DNA of 64,000 nucleotides from Cutaneotrichosporon cavernicola. Its lineage: Eukaryota; Basidiomycota; Tremellomycetes; Trichosporonales; Trichosporonaceae. The notes beneath the pieces are model-generated. The model was not told where the DNA came from. It made no database searches and saw nothing but the letters and a program-made list of their open reading frames with translations. Of the stretch, positions 1 to 10,745 are shown piece after piece. The stretch is taken from the NCBI RefSeq assembly GCF_030864355.1, contig NC_083393.1, forward strand, positions 2,108,001 to 2,172,000, given 5' to 3'. How positions within the stretch are numbered: position 1 is the first letter of the stretch; every line of letters starts with the position of its first letter. A program made the translations under genes and the position numbers.

Positions 1-104
1 AACTGATACGCACGGAGCTAGAATTGCGACCCGAGCCAGTCGCAGCCCCCAGCGTCATGACTTCATAACATCTACAACGCGCCAGCTATGTATGTACGTC
101 TCGC

Positions 105-1786
105 TTAGTCCCCGCGGCCGAGCTTGTCAAGAGCGCGCACACCCTCCTCCTCCCACTCCTGCTTTGTGACCCAGAACGCCTCCTGGCTCTTCATAATGTC
201 GGCGAGCACAGCGCCGCCCAGGAAGACCATGTGTTTCCGACGGGGTGGGTCCTCGATGCGGATCTTGAAGTTCTTCAACCGCGACGCGTCGTTGTTGAGC
301 ACGCGCGTGAGGTACAGCTGCTTCATCTCCTTCTCCAGGCGCGACGGGAAGCCAGGGTACATGCTCGAGCCGCCGGAAAGGACAATGTGCTTGTACAGCT
401 CAGCACGGGTGTCGAGGGCAGCCTGCTGAATCGTCTGGAAGAGGAGCTCGGCCACACCTGGCTGCTCAACATCGACGAGGTGCGGCTGGAACATGCATTC
501 GGGGGCCTCGTAACGCTCCGAGCCGACCTTGATCACACGCCCATCTGGCAGCGTGTAGTTCTCGACTAGCACCGTCGTCTCGTCTGCCAGCTTCTTGTCG
601 AGCTCAAGGTCGTACGACATGAAGCACAGCTTCTCCTTAATCCCGCGCACCGTCTCAAAGTCGGCCGTGCGCTCAAACGCGTACCCGCGCATGAGGAGAA
701 GCTTGATCAGGTAGCGTGTGACGTCGCGGCCGGCGACGTCGAGACGGCGGGTGAGATGGGGAAGAGAGAAGCCGTCGTACACGGGCACGATGTGGGTCAC
801 GCCGTCTCCAGAGTCAACGACGACACCGGTCTGGAGACCTGGGGTCAGCGTTGCAAACGTGGCGGGACGGGCTGCGTGAAATGGCACTCCAACGGCACGC
901 CTGTCTCACTCACCCTGCGCATACAGCGTGAGCACCGCCTGGATCGCAACATAGACCCCGCCAAACTGGTACCGCTCAAACATGACCTCGGCCATCTTCT
1001 GGCGGTTGGCCTTGGGGTTCATGGGCGGCTCGGTGAGGAGGACCTTGCGTCCGCGCGTGTCGACTTTGAGCTTCTCGTAGAACGTGTAGTCCCAGAGGTG
1101 CTCCATGTCGCCCCAGTTCTTGACGATACCGTGCTCCATGGGATGGCTCATCTGTAGGAACGAGCGGTTCTCCGCCGCCTCGTCGCCGATCATCAGGTCC
1201 TTCAGCTGCGAGCTGCCGAGGCGCTCCTCCGCACGTAGGATCGGTCGTCCGACGACAGACGGGAAGACTGGTGTTAGCGGCGATGGATGAACGATAGTAG
1301 GTATAGGTGAACACCCAGATCGGTGAGGTGGAGGTTGGCAGCATCCCCGGGAGGGAAATGGGCAGGCTGTCCGTGGTACATCTCGGCGGCCCAGCGCAGC
1401 ATCTCCGCAGTCCGACAGTGCATCACGCACGGGCCCAGAGACAGCGACGACGTCCAGCACTCGCGCATCCACCCCCACCAATACCCCCACCCCTACCCCC
1501 ACCCCTAGGACTCAAGGCCATGCCTGCGCCCTCTCCCGTGTCCGCCGGCGAGCATCCACACCGTCCCCTGCCTCCGTCTGTTCGGCATGCAGGAACACCA
1601 CGTCGGCGCCGTCGCCGGACCGCTCCAACCACCCTAAACCGCTCCCAATCCTGCGACACCCACCATACTCAGGAAAGTTGCTCCCAGCCCAGCCGCACTT
1701 GACGAACTGACATTAGCTCAGCCACGAGGAGGACGTACGCCGGTACCGTTATCGACGACGATGGGCACTGACGGGTCGGATGCCAT
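105..1786 (-). CDS. ARP2: Actin-related protein 2 (Arp2/3 complex subunit)
   Basis: This encodes Arp2, the actin-like ATPase subunit of the Arp2/3 complex that nucleates branched actin filaments at cortical patches. My model is exons 1786-1739, 1706-1664, 1267-914 and 838-105, giving 392 residues, the usual Arp2 length. The N-terminus reads [19 protein letters not shown], the classic actin-fold phosphate-binding start. Later segments include [15 protein letters not shown] (phosphate 2 loop) and [18 protein letters not shown] (adenosine loop). The start is the first ATG in frame before that motif. Intron 1 is only 32 nt, while intron 2 is 396 nt and carries a sense-strand G-rich block. The gene is divergent from CRIPT, with 298 nt between the two start codons. 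The family call is very secure; the splice sites are inferred from consensus and phase. Confidence 0.95.
1470..1507 (-). repeat. G-rich tract in ARP2 intron 2 (potential G-quadruplex)
   Basis: On the plus strand this is a run of ACCCCC/TACCCC units, so on the ARP2 sense strand it reads as successive runs of four to five G separated by one to a few bases. Such spacing can fold as a G-quadruplex in the nascent transcript. It lies inside the unusually long second intron of ARP2. Confidence 0.6.
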
Positions 1787-2084
1787 CGTAGCGCGGAGTT
1801 TCGATGGGATAAGATGGGGGCGAGGTTGGTGACGTTCAAGGAAGGGTGGCCGTGAGAGTGGACGGCGTGTCGGGCGTGTTCGATTCGATGTCAATCTCGA
1901 TCTCGATCTCGATAGAGTCGTCGATGCTGGAGGAGTGGGTGGTCATGGTCATGGCAGCAACGTCATCAGCGCCACGTCCGGCACTTCGGCGATTGCCACG
2001 TGGGTTGGTGGCAACTCCTCCATGCCTCCACCACGGCCTGTTGTTGATAATCCACTACATTGCTCCACATCTTTCAGCGATATC
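1787..2084. promoter_or_regulatory. Shared ARP2/CRIPT divergent promoter region
   Basis: This 298-nt gap separates the start codons of two head-to-head genes, so it must hold both promoters. It contains a short TCTCGA repeat near 1892-1913. I see no clear TATA box or named operator. Confidence 0.5.
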
Positions 2085-2585
2085 ATGGTCTGCAAGAAAT
2101 GCGAGAAGGTAAGTTCCTGCAGCTCGATACAGTGCAATGACATCTGACAGCAGAAAACGAGCGCGGTCGCGACGTCGGATCCGTTCAAGGCAGGGTCTGG
2201 GGCGATCCGCAAGCTTGGCGAGAACAAGCTGTTGAGTGCCCGGGCTAAGGCTGCGCCATATGCCAAGCCTGGAGCGAATAAGAGCACGGTCAACACGTTC
2301 GGGAACAAGTGTATCGACTGCAAAGTGGGTCTGATATGGGAGTCCGGGGGGGGGGGGGGGGGGGGGGGGGAGTTGAATTTCACCTTCTCCAGTCGTCCTG
2401 AGATACGTTCCTTGTACTCCAGCTGACCACAGCGATCAGTCGCACAGAACATGGCGACGCGGTGCCAGAAGTGCGCGTACAAGAAGGGGCTGTGCGCGAT
2501 CTGCGGCAACATTGTGCTCGACACGAGTCGTGAGTTACCCCCACTGGAGGCGCTGACAGCAGGGTACAAGCAGAGCGTCAAGTAG
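2085..2585 (+). CDS. CRIPT: CRIPT family cysteine-rich protein
   Basis: This small zinc-binding protein matches the CRIPT family (cysteine-rich PDZ-binding protein), which in fungi and animals is linked to the minor and major spliceosome and is conserved across eukaryotes. The model is exons 2085-2108, 2154-2324, 2433-2529 and 2563-2585, giving 104 residues against about 101 in animals. Four CxxC pairs are visible: VCKKCEK at the N-terminus, NKCIDCK, RCQKCAYKKG and CAICGN, ending in LDTSRYKQSVK like the family tail. The acceptor at 2432 was chosen because it keeps phase and the family spacing between the second and third CxxC pairs. Intron 2 contains a 25-base G run. The gene ends 69 nt from the stop codon of the convergent DOCK gene. 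Confidence 0.9.
2346..2370 (+). repeat. 25-nt G homopolymer in CRIPT intron 2
   Basis: Twenty-five consecutive G bases sit in the middle of CRIPT intron 2, on the coding strand. It is the longest homopolymer noticed in the window. It may be length-polymorphic or a base-calling artefact, and could form a G-quadruplex in the pre-mRNA. Confidence 0.85.
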
Positions 2586-2654
2586 TTGCATTTAGAGCCC
2601 AATCGTGTCACTATATGTTGTATGTAGGTATCGTATCGTATCGTTTACAGGGTA

Positions 2655-5600
2655 TTAACGGCCGCGGAGCAGGGAACCGAATCTCCGCAGGCCTTGTGGC
2701 CGGCTCTCTCGCGAGCTCTCCGTAATCGCTGACGATGTGCTGTTGGCCGTGTTTGATCGTGTGCTTGTCCCTGCGGCGCCTGAGGACGGTGCTGGTGGCG
2801 GACCTGCCATGGTCCACAGGGGGCCATGGTCGCTGCGCTCCTTGCCCTCACTTGGTCGCCTCTCCGTGTGATTGCTGGCGGCACTGAAGGAGCGCTGGAA
2901 CGTTGACTGTTTCGCCGTGAGAGGCTCGCCCTCGCTTGGCCGCGCGTGCCCATTCTGTCTCATCGAGGCGCCGCGCCCTAAGCTGGTCGGGTTGAGCAGG
3001 ATACCACCCTTGGGGGCCTCGGCGCTCGCCGTGCTCGAGCCACGTGCGTGGCTGCTGATGCTGGTACTGCCACCGATGCTCACGCTGCTCAAACTTGGGC
3101 GGTGCTCTCCAAATCCCTCGAGGCGGGTGTGGCCACGGGACGGCCCGACGCGGAGCGACGGGAGGGCGTATGCGTCCGTTGACTCGGGTGACGGGGCGTC
3201 AGATGCGGGCGACGCGACCCGCTCCTCTTGCAGGATGATCGGCGACGGCTCTTTTGACCGCGTCGACGGGCGTGGGGAGAGCGCGTCTAGGTCGTCGGCC
3301 TCTGGTAGGGGTGGGAGAAGAAGTATCTCGTCGGCATAAACCTTGTTGTAGACTGGCTTCAGCTGATGGCCCTTCATGACAGTTGCAACTCACGTTGTCT
3401 AAGAGCTTCGTAGAACGCAATATCTTTGTTGACAGAGTGCAGGCTGACGAGGCCGCGCTGAATCGTGCGCGCATAGTCGAGTATCGCCTGGCGCAGGCGC
3501 TGCGTGTTGTTGGCCTCGGAGGGGTATTTTTCAGCGTACGCGGGGTCGAGGAAGTGCTGCTGTTAGCTCTATCCTCGCGGCTGAGCTCACCTTCTTGTAC
3601 AGCGTAATACCGCCGTTGACGCGCGAGTCGACAGCGCCGTTGAGAGCGTTGCCAAGGAGCTTAACACTGCACATCAGCATGGGCTCGGGGAAACGGAACG
3701 GCGAAACACACTCTGCAGGCTGCTGGCTGATGAGCCGGCGTAGGTCGCGGTCGGCCTTGCTAACAATGACATTTGCCGAATCGACGGGTGAGATGTGGTC
3801 GTGGTGGATGTGTACGACCTCGGCGCGGCTTTCGAGCGCGGGCAGGTCGTTTGCAGTCGTGATCGTCGTCTTCTCGATCCATTGAAGGACAGCCTCCGTC
3901 TCCTCGGGGTCGACAACGTACGGGCGCAGCGTCTCGAACTTGTTGACCGCATTCGACTTGTAGTACGCCTGTACCGACGGGTTGATGCCCTTGCGGAACA
4001 CGGGCTTGTTGAGATCGGGCAACGGCGTGACGCTGGTGACCCAGATTACAGACTCGGTGCCGTAGCGTACCATCTCCGAGGGCGGTATCTTGGAGCGGTG
4101 GACCTGCGCGTCCGGGTGTTTGGTCTGCAACGCCTCGCAGAAGTCGACGTATCTCTGCCACGGTGCGCCCCGCACGATAAACTCCTTATCCAGGTCGAGC
4201 GAGGTGAAGTTGCCAAAGTATGCGACGCGGAAGTACTCAGGTTTCGGGCGAGTCGATGTGCCGATCTGTTCCCACAGCTTGGCCTCGTGCTGGAGCAGCT
4301 CGGAGATGTGCTGCACGTCAAATGTCTTGAGGCGATGCTGCTGTACGATCTCCTGGCAGATCTCCACGGCCTGCTCATACGCCTCGGCCTCCGCGAGGTA
4401 GTCGAGGACGTGATAAAGCAGTGCTTCCTTGCGCTCGAACTGCGTTTGCGCCGCCAGCCGGATATTGCCCTGACGGAACTGGTCAAAGAGTGGGCCGTTA
4501 ACACGCCACTCGTACAGGTTGGCGTGAAGCTTGAGAGCAAGCGCGGCGCCAAACCAGTCCTCGGCCTGGATGTTGATCGCCACAAGATGGTGCACGAAGC
4601 GGATGTACAAGTCATCGCGGCCAACCTTGGAGAAGAACTCCATGAGGCGGTAAGTGGCCGCTACACGTTCCTCTTTCCACTGCGGCGTCTCCGGAAGGTC
4701 GCGCACGGCCATGAGGAGGTCGATGAATAACTCGACCTGGTCAAGGAACGAACCCACGTGCGAACGGAAGTTGGAGTCGATCTCGGGCGTCTCCTCGAAC
4801 ACAGATCGCAGACGCGACACGAAGTACGCACGTGTGGCAGACTCGCTGGCGGTGATGGTCTTTTGTGTGAATAATGTCTCGAGCTTCTGGAAGATCTCGG
4901 TCTGGATCGTGTTGAACTTGCCCGCAAGGACATATTCGGCGTAGATCATCGAGAACAGGATGTCCACGGCCGCTTCGCACAACTTTTCGTGCGACGTGAG
5001 ACAGAGAGTGAGGATACGCTCGGCTAGACCAGTGAGGCGCGTCTGGTAACCGCCGTAGCTGCTGTGTGTGCCGCGACCGTTGATGGGCTGCCAGCCAATG
5101 GCGTTCCACAACTTGTGCAAGAGCGCCGCGCCGTCATCACGAAGGTCACCCGCGATTATCCACGCCGCGCGCCGGTGCTGCAGACCCTGCTCCTCAAGCG
5201 CGAGCTCGTCGCTGGCACAGAAGTCGCACACGAGCTCAATTAACTGCGTCCAGAGATCCACATCAAAACGGTCCATCTCCTCAATCGGCGGGATGAAGTC
5301 GCCCCTCGCAAGGAACTGGATCACGGCCTCGAGATAGCGCACAGTCGCAGTGAAGGCAAGACCAGAAAGTGTGAGCCACTGGCGAGGGAACGCATCAAAC
5401 TTGATCACCGACGACAGGACGTCAAACGAAGTCGAGAGTGTCTCCTTGACCACGTCGATGTTGTTCATGTCGAGCATCTCGACGAGCCAGCTAACGATGT
5501 TGGCGCGTGGTGCCGTGATTACCATGGTGAAGATGACGACGGCGACCTCGGCGAGGCCACAAGCGAACGTGCCAGCGGGCGGAATGCTATCGCCATGACC

Positions 5601-8600
5601 AAGCAGCGCGGGCGGGGGCAAGTCGGAGACTAAAGCGAAGGGGTGCGAGGCAGGGAACACGTCCGGCGTTGACTTCCAGATGGTAGGTGACGTGCGGTGG
5701 CGCTTGAGCAGTTCCATTGTCTTGTCACTTGCCAGCTCCTTGTATGAGTCGAACAGCCCTGGCAGAATCGTCAGGCAGTACTCGATGTTGTCTTCCTCCT
5801 GCGACTTGAGTAAGGGGTCCGACTTGATGATGGGCGAGTCGAGGAGCTCCTGCAGCTTGTTGACTGTCCATGCCATGACCGAGACGGCGAGTCGGTTGCA
5901 CTCCATCCAACGCAGGTGGCGGCTGTCCTTGGCTGCCTGAGTCTCGCCACGAGCAGAGTACAGCTCCTCCTCGAACAAGCCGACGTGCGGCTTTATCCAG
6001 CGAATGATGGCGGGAATGAGCTGCGCGCGCGTCTCATCAAAGTCAAGCAGTGTCTTGACAATCTGCAGGATCAGAAGCAGCTTGTAGATGGCGAGGCTGC
6101 CCTGTGCCCGAGTGAGGGTGTCTGTGAACACGATTACCATCTCCGCAATCTCGTCAGGTGGGAATACCTGCGCCAAATCCGGCAGGACATCGGCATAGTG
6201 CTGCACGGCGAGTGTCTGGGACCCGATGAGCGCCTTGTCGTCAGAAAGCATGATTTCGTTGATGTCGCCGAGGATGTCACGGGTCTGGCGCTTGAAATCT
6301 GCTTCCATCTGCGCAGCCGTAGGCCCGAGCGACGAGCCTCGGGACCTGTCCAGCTCGCGCGAGCGTATAACGAAGCGGAACACGCTGTGCCAGACCTTTA
6401 ACAAGGAACGATACTCTTGTGAGGAAGGGCGGCCCATGACCGCCTTCATTGCACGCAAGAGGTGCGGCGCAGACGACTGGAACGCGAAGTGCTTGGACGT
6501 GTACGCGGCAATGATCGGGCCAAACGACGGGAAGCGCCTATCCGACTGCATGGCAAGCACCTTGATGAGGCCCTTGAAGACGAGGTCATCGACCTCCTCA
6601 CGCCTCTCGCCAAGATGCCCAACGAGGATGGCAAACAGCGCATCGAGGACAGGTTGCAGGAACTTGGCAATCTCGTCCTCACCGACGAACTGAAACATTT
6701 GCAATGTGCGGATGAGGGACGCAGCGTCGGCGCTTTGCCATGCGAACAGCGAACGTAAAGTGTCGTCCTGGGTGTGGATCGTCGAGCAAAGGAACGTCCA
6801 CAGCGAGATGCGGTCGCGCAGAGCCGAAACGTACTTGGACGTCTCCAGGGGAAGACGCGGCTCGCCGGTCGAGGGCGCCTCGAAATAAAGGTTCGGAGTC
6901 GGCTGCATCGACGCTTTCTCCATGTGGTATAGGATCAGCTCGTGCTTGCCGTCCTTGATCGACGCGTTGTGCGAGAACAGGGGGAGGTAAGCGAAAGCGA
7001 ATGGGCGTTCTCCGGCCTCGGGGTTGCTCTCGCGTTCGCGAGTTCGCCGCCGGAACGACAGGAACAGGTGACAGTCGCCCGACCCTTGAGGAAGAGCGAT
7101 CTTGACGAGCTCGCCAAAAGTCGGCTGGTCGTTGTGGTAGTACACGATCGAGTTGTACTGCGCCATTGGTGGTTCGCCTGAGCCGCCCATGAAGAGCGAG
7201 TCGGTGACGAGCGAGCCGTCTGCGCGCCGCACCTCGAGTGAGACCTGCGTGCTGGCTGGAATTGGGGCGACGGTCTTGCGCACGCGTAACGTGCCACCCG
7301 CAGGGAACATGGTCGAGAACGACGCAGTCCACAACTTGATGTACAGGTCGTTGCGCACTGTGCCGGGGGCAACGACGTCAGGGAACCCAAGGCGCTGGGT
7401 CTGCGGCGTCTCGAGGAGGAGGGATGGGTGCTCGCGGACAACTTGATCGATGGGTCCGTGGAAGAGCTTGAGGCCGAACGCCATGTTTTCCGCACGCGGT
7501 GACCGCTCGTACGACCGTTCGTTGTTGAGGATGATGTCCGAGTGCAGGGTAGCAAAGTTGGCCTCGTCGCGCGCCACATAGATTGGCATGGCGTAGTCGT
7601 CGCCATTGCCCTCGACAGTCAACCGACTCATCGCAGGCAGCTCGAGCACTGCGCATCCCAGCGGGCGTCGCAGAGATGTGCGTCCGGTGAGTCCTGTCCC
7701 GTACGATTGCGTGGTGTCGATCGTGCGCGTTCTCTTCGGCTCGTATCCCGACACCATGGACCCCGAGTCGTCGGTGGCGTGATCTGAGATTGATATAGAA
7801 CTGCGCCATTTGCTGGCGTCGTTGATAAACGCGACGCTGTTGCGCTTGTTCTGGTGCCACTTCCGCTCGGTGATTTCGGGCGTCACGGACGTCGCCTCGG
7901 TGCTCATCTTCATGCTGCCATTGCGCACAATGCGACACACGAGATAAGTACCAGCCGTCACGTCGTCGGCGCGCAGGTCCGCGAAGAGCGTGCGCAACTT
8001 ACCCAGGCGCCTGTCCGCGTCACGCGCAGGCGTGCCGTTGTGGTTGAGGATGAGGCAGAATTCCTCCGTCAAGAATCGGCCCTGCGTCTTGCTGTAGAGC
8101 GAGAAGAACAGCTCAGCCGTCTCGCCTGGCGCACAGGGGCTCGCGATGAATGCGCGGAAGTCGAGCAGACAGTGGTACCCGCTTGGCGACGACGACGTCT
8201 CCTGCTCTTTTTGTGCCTCCAGGGCGAACGCGATCGGCGTCTTGACGGCTCTTGGGCGCGGTACAGTCGACTTGCCAAACAACACATCCAGCGGTACGAG
8301 GTCAATGTATGCCAGCTAATTTATCAGTCACGGCCTCGGTTGACGCTCACCTGTACCTGGTAGATGTAGGCCATTACGCCGCCCATCCATCCCGAGCTCG
8401 TAAGGGAGCGGTCTTTGTCGATGCCGACGACGTTGCCGTCCTCCAAGCTGCGGACGATCACCTCGAGGCCTTGTGCGACGTTGCATTTGACGAGGCGCGA
8501 CACGCATTCCCGCCTGATGCGCACTAATTCGTCACCACTCAGCATCTGGGACAGCAGCTGCCGGCGGCCAAGGAACAGAGCGTCGATGTGCTGCACTACG

Positions 8601-9579
8601 GCGTTGAACAGGCGGTACTCGCGGTTCGCAAGGTAGGTGGGCAGACGCTGCGGGGTCAGCACATCATGTGCAGCGTTGACTCACGGCATACCACTCCCGG
8701 ATTGCACAGGCAATCTCGTCAACAAGTGGCCACTGTTGTCCTGCGACGGTCGAATCACCGGCCGTCAGCGTCGGTAATGGGGGCTGCTCTTTTTCTCTCG
8801 GCGCTGCGAGTATGAGCGATGCTGGGCGCCGGTTGCGCCGCAACAGGTTTGAAGACGAGCCGTTAGGCTGGATAGGTGACGGTGGGCCAGAGTCGTTGAT
8901 GTCGCCGTTAAGCTCGTCCTCGTCCTCCTCGCGCACAGCGTCCATCTGTAGCTGCATATCGCGTGCTCGGTCATCCGCAAGCTCGCGTGCACGCTCATAA
9001 GCACCGGCGAGCATGTCGCTCTCGGTGGCGGCATTGGGCCGGACGTGGACACATGACGCGGGGAAGATACCAATCAAGACAGACGGCTCGACCTTAGGGT
9101 ACGCAGTTGGCGTCTGCATCGATGGCATGAGCATGGGTAGGCTCACGCCCTGGACGACATATCTGGTGGTCAGCGCGCAAACTGCAACCGCCGGGTTAGA
9201 CTCACCCTCGGTACCATGTGCCCTCGTTCTCGTCGCCGCGGTACTCTTCAAAAGCAAAGAACTCATCGCCGACATCGAGGGACACCTCGTGGGGGTTACC
9301 GCGGGGCGAGGTGAAGACGTCGTTGGGCGCAGTGGTCGACGCAGCAGACCAGGAAGTAGTGCGCCGATGTGATCGTACGGTACCCGATGGCGAGGTCGGA
9401 GGTGACTGGGAAGGGGCATAGGGATGGATGACCAGGCCGGAGTATATGTGGGGGAGTGGCTCCCAGTATCCCAATCGTGCTCTGCGTCGCATGAGTGATG
9501 TGGATGACAGTTAGATGGACGAGGTAACATACCGTGATGAACCCGCGCTGGCGCTTGGGCCTGCGATGAACAGGGCCAT
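2655..9579 (-). CDS. DOCK-family Rho-GTPase exchange factor (SH3, DHR-1, DHR-2)
   Basis: This is a DOCK180/CED-5-type guanine nucleotide exchange factor for Rac/Cdc42-like GTPases, expected to act at the plasma membrane in polarity and actin control. The model is exons 9579-9533, 9481-9206, 9162-8685, 8647-8351, 8315-3591, 3556-3394 and 3352-2655, giving 2227 residues. The N-terminus has WEPLPHIYSGLVIHPYAP and an SH3 core (DVGDEFFAFEEYRGD, TWYRGYVV, GIFPASCVHVRP, about residues 25-155). DHR-1 (C2-like, phosphoinositide binding) starts near residue 688 at NDLYIKLWTASF. DHR-2 (the GEF module) spans roughly 1550-2000 and ends FYEALRQLYNKVYADEI. The last 220 residues are Ser/Pro-rich and look disordered. 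An in-frame stop lies just upstream of the chosen ATG. A 41-nt intron at 3353-3393 is needed to join DHR-2 to the tail; shorter choices break the frame. Confidence 0.9.
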
Positions 9580-10745
9580 TCCGCGCGCCGGTCACGGACT
9601 AGATGGTGGTGGATAGAAGCGTGGTGGAGGTGGCGTTGGCGCTGGCCACGCGCGGGTGGAGGGAGGGGTATCTGGGCGGGTTGGAATGTGTGGACGTGTG
9701 CTTTGTGACGCTAAGAGTGGAGTTGGAAGCGAGGAAGGACTGGATGATGAGACAGAGGGTGTGATTGATGTTTGTGGAGACTTGATGATGATGAGAGAAG
9801 CGGTTGCAAAGGAAGGTGTGACGAGTTGAGACGACCAGCTCTAGAACGACCACCAGTACGGCATCCCCAGTCCGTCCCTCATCTCCCCTCATGCCCCCTT
9901 ATCACCAACTTGCTCTCTCCCGCTTTCAATGCCTAGACTCAATTCGACCCACCAGATGGTAAACTCACATACCCGCGGGATAAATATAACCCTGCATTAT
10001 GCATCCATCATATATTTTATTAACATCTACAACGTCTTTTGGTAACTCGAAAACCCGTATGCAGTACAGTAGAATATGTGATTCAGGGTATTAGACGCGT
10101 CTTAATGCAATAGTAGAGTAGCCAACTACGCGTTTCATCCTCGCCTTCACCCTAGTCTAAACCTTCAACCCTTCGATCCCCCAATACATAAATCAGCGGC
10201 AGACTTGTGGGTCGACGTGACAAGAAACACTTAGTAACTACAGTTCAAGTGACGACGCTACGGCGTTTTAGGCGTCAGGAGCGTGGCGTCGATGCCAGCG
10301 TCATCAACGTTGATATTATCGAGACGGCCAATGTTGTAGTTGCTATGGACAGGGCAGCCATGTCGCCGCCAGCAACCGCGCAACGCCCATCAAAGCCATC
10401 TTGGACGTCGCACGAGAGGATGAGAACGTGGCCCTTCCAAACACAAACCACCAAGCAGACAGAACATCAGAAGCCTGATAGGCGCGAGCACAAGGACGAG
10501 ACCATGGAATGGATACTCTCTTGATGCGAGCTGCGAGATAATAGACCGAGTTGTGATAGAGAGCTATTAGCATGTCGAAGCATCAGCAAGGCTTCAGAGG
10601 CAGAGCCACGCAACCTGGTTGATGGATAGAGGCCCAGGTGGAGGTGCTCCACCGCATTGTAATGAAATTAGCAGCTATTACCATTTGCTTTCCAAGTCGA
10701 GCCAGATTTCGGCTCCCTTCACTCTGTCACACAAAATCGTCCACC
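9580..10745. other. Intergenic region between the DOCK and Rieske-DUF455 genes
   Basis: No gene is supported here. The two flanking genes are divergent, so both promoters lie in this 1.17 kb. The part from about 9960 to 10120 is AT-rich, with a TAAATATAA stretch near 9981, which is unlike the surrounding GC-rich DNA. The short ORFs in it have no recognisable protein motif. Confidence 0.6.

Noticed and set aside
3353..3393. Apparent frameshift near the end of DHR-2 in the DOCK gene
   Set aside because: A 41-nt intron with donor GTGAGT and acceptor CCAG restores the frame and yields the family-like FYEALRQLYNKVYADEI, so no lesion is needed.
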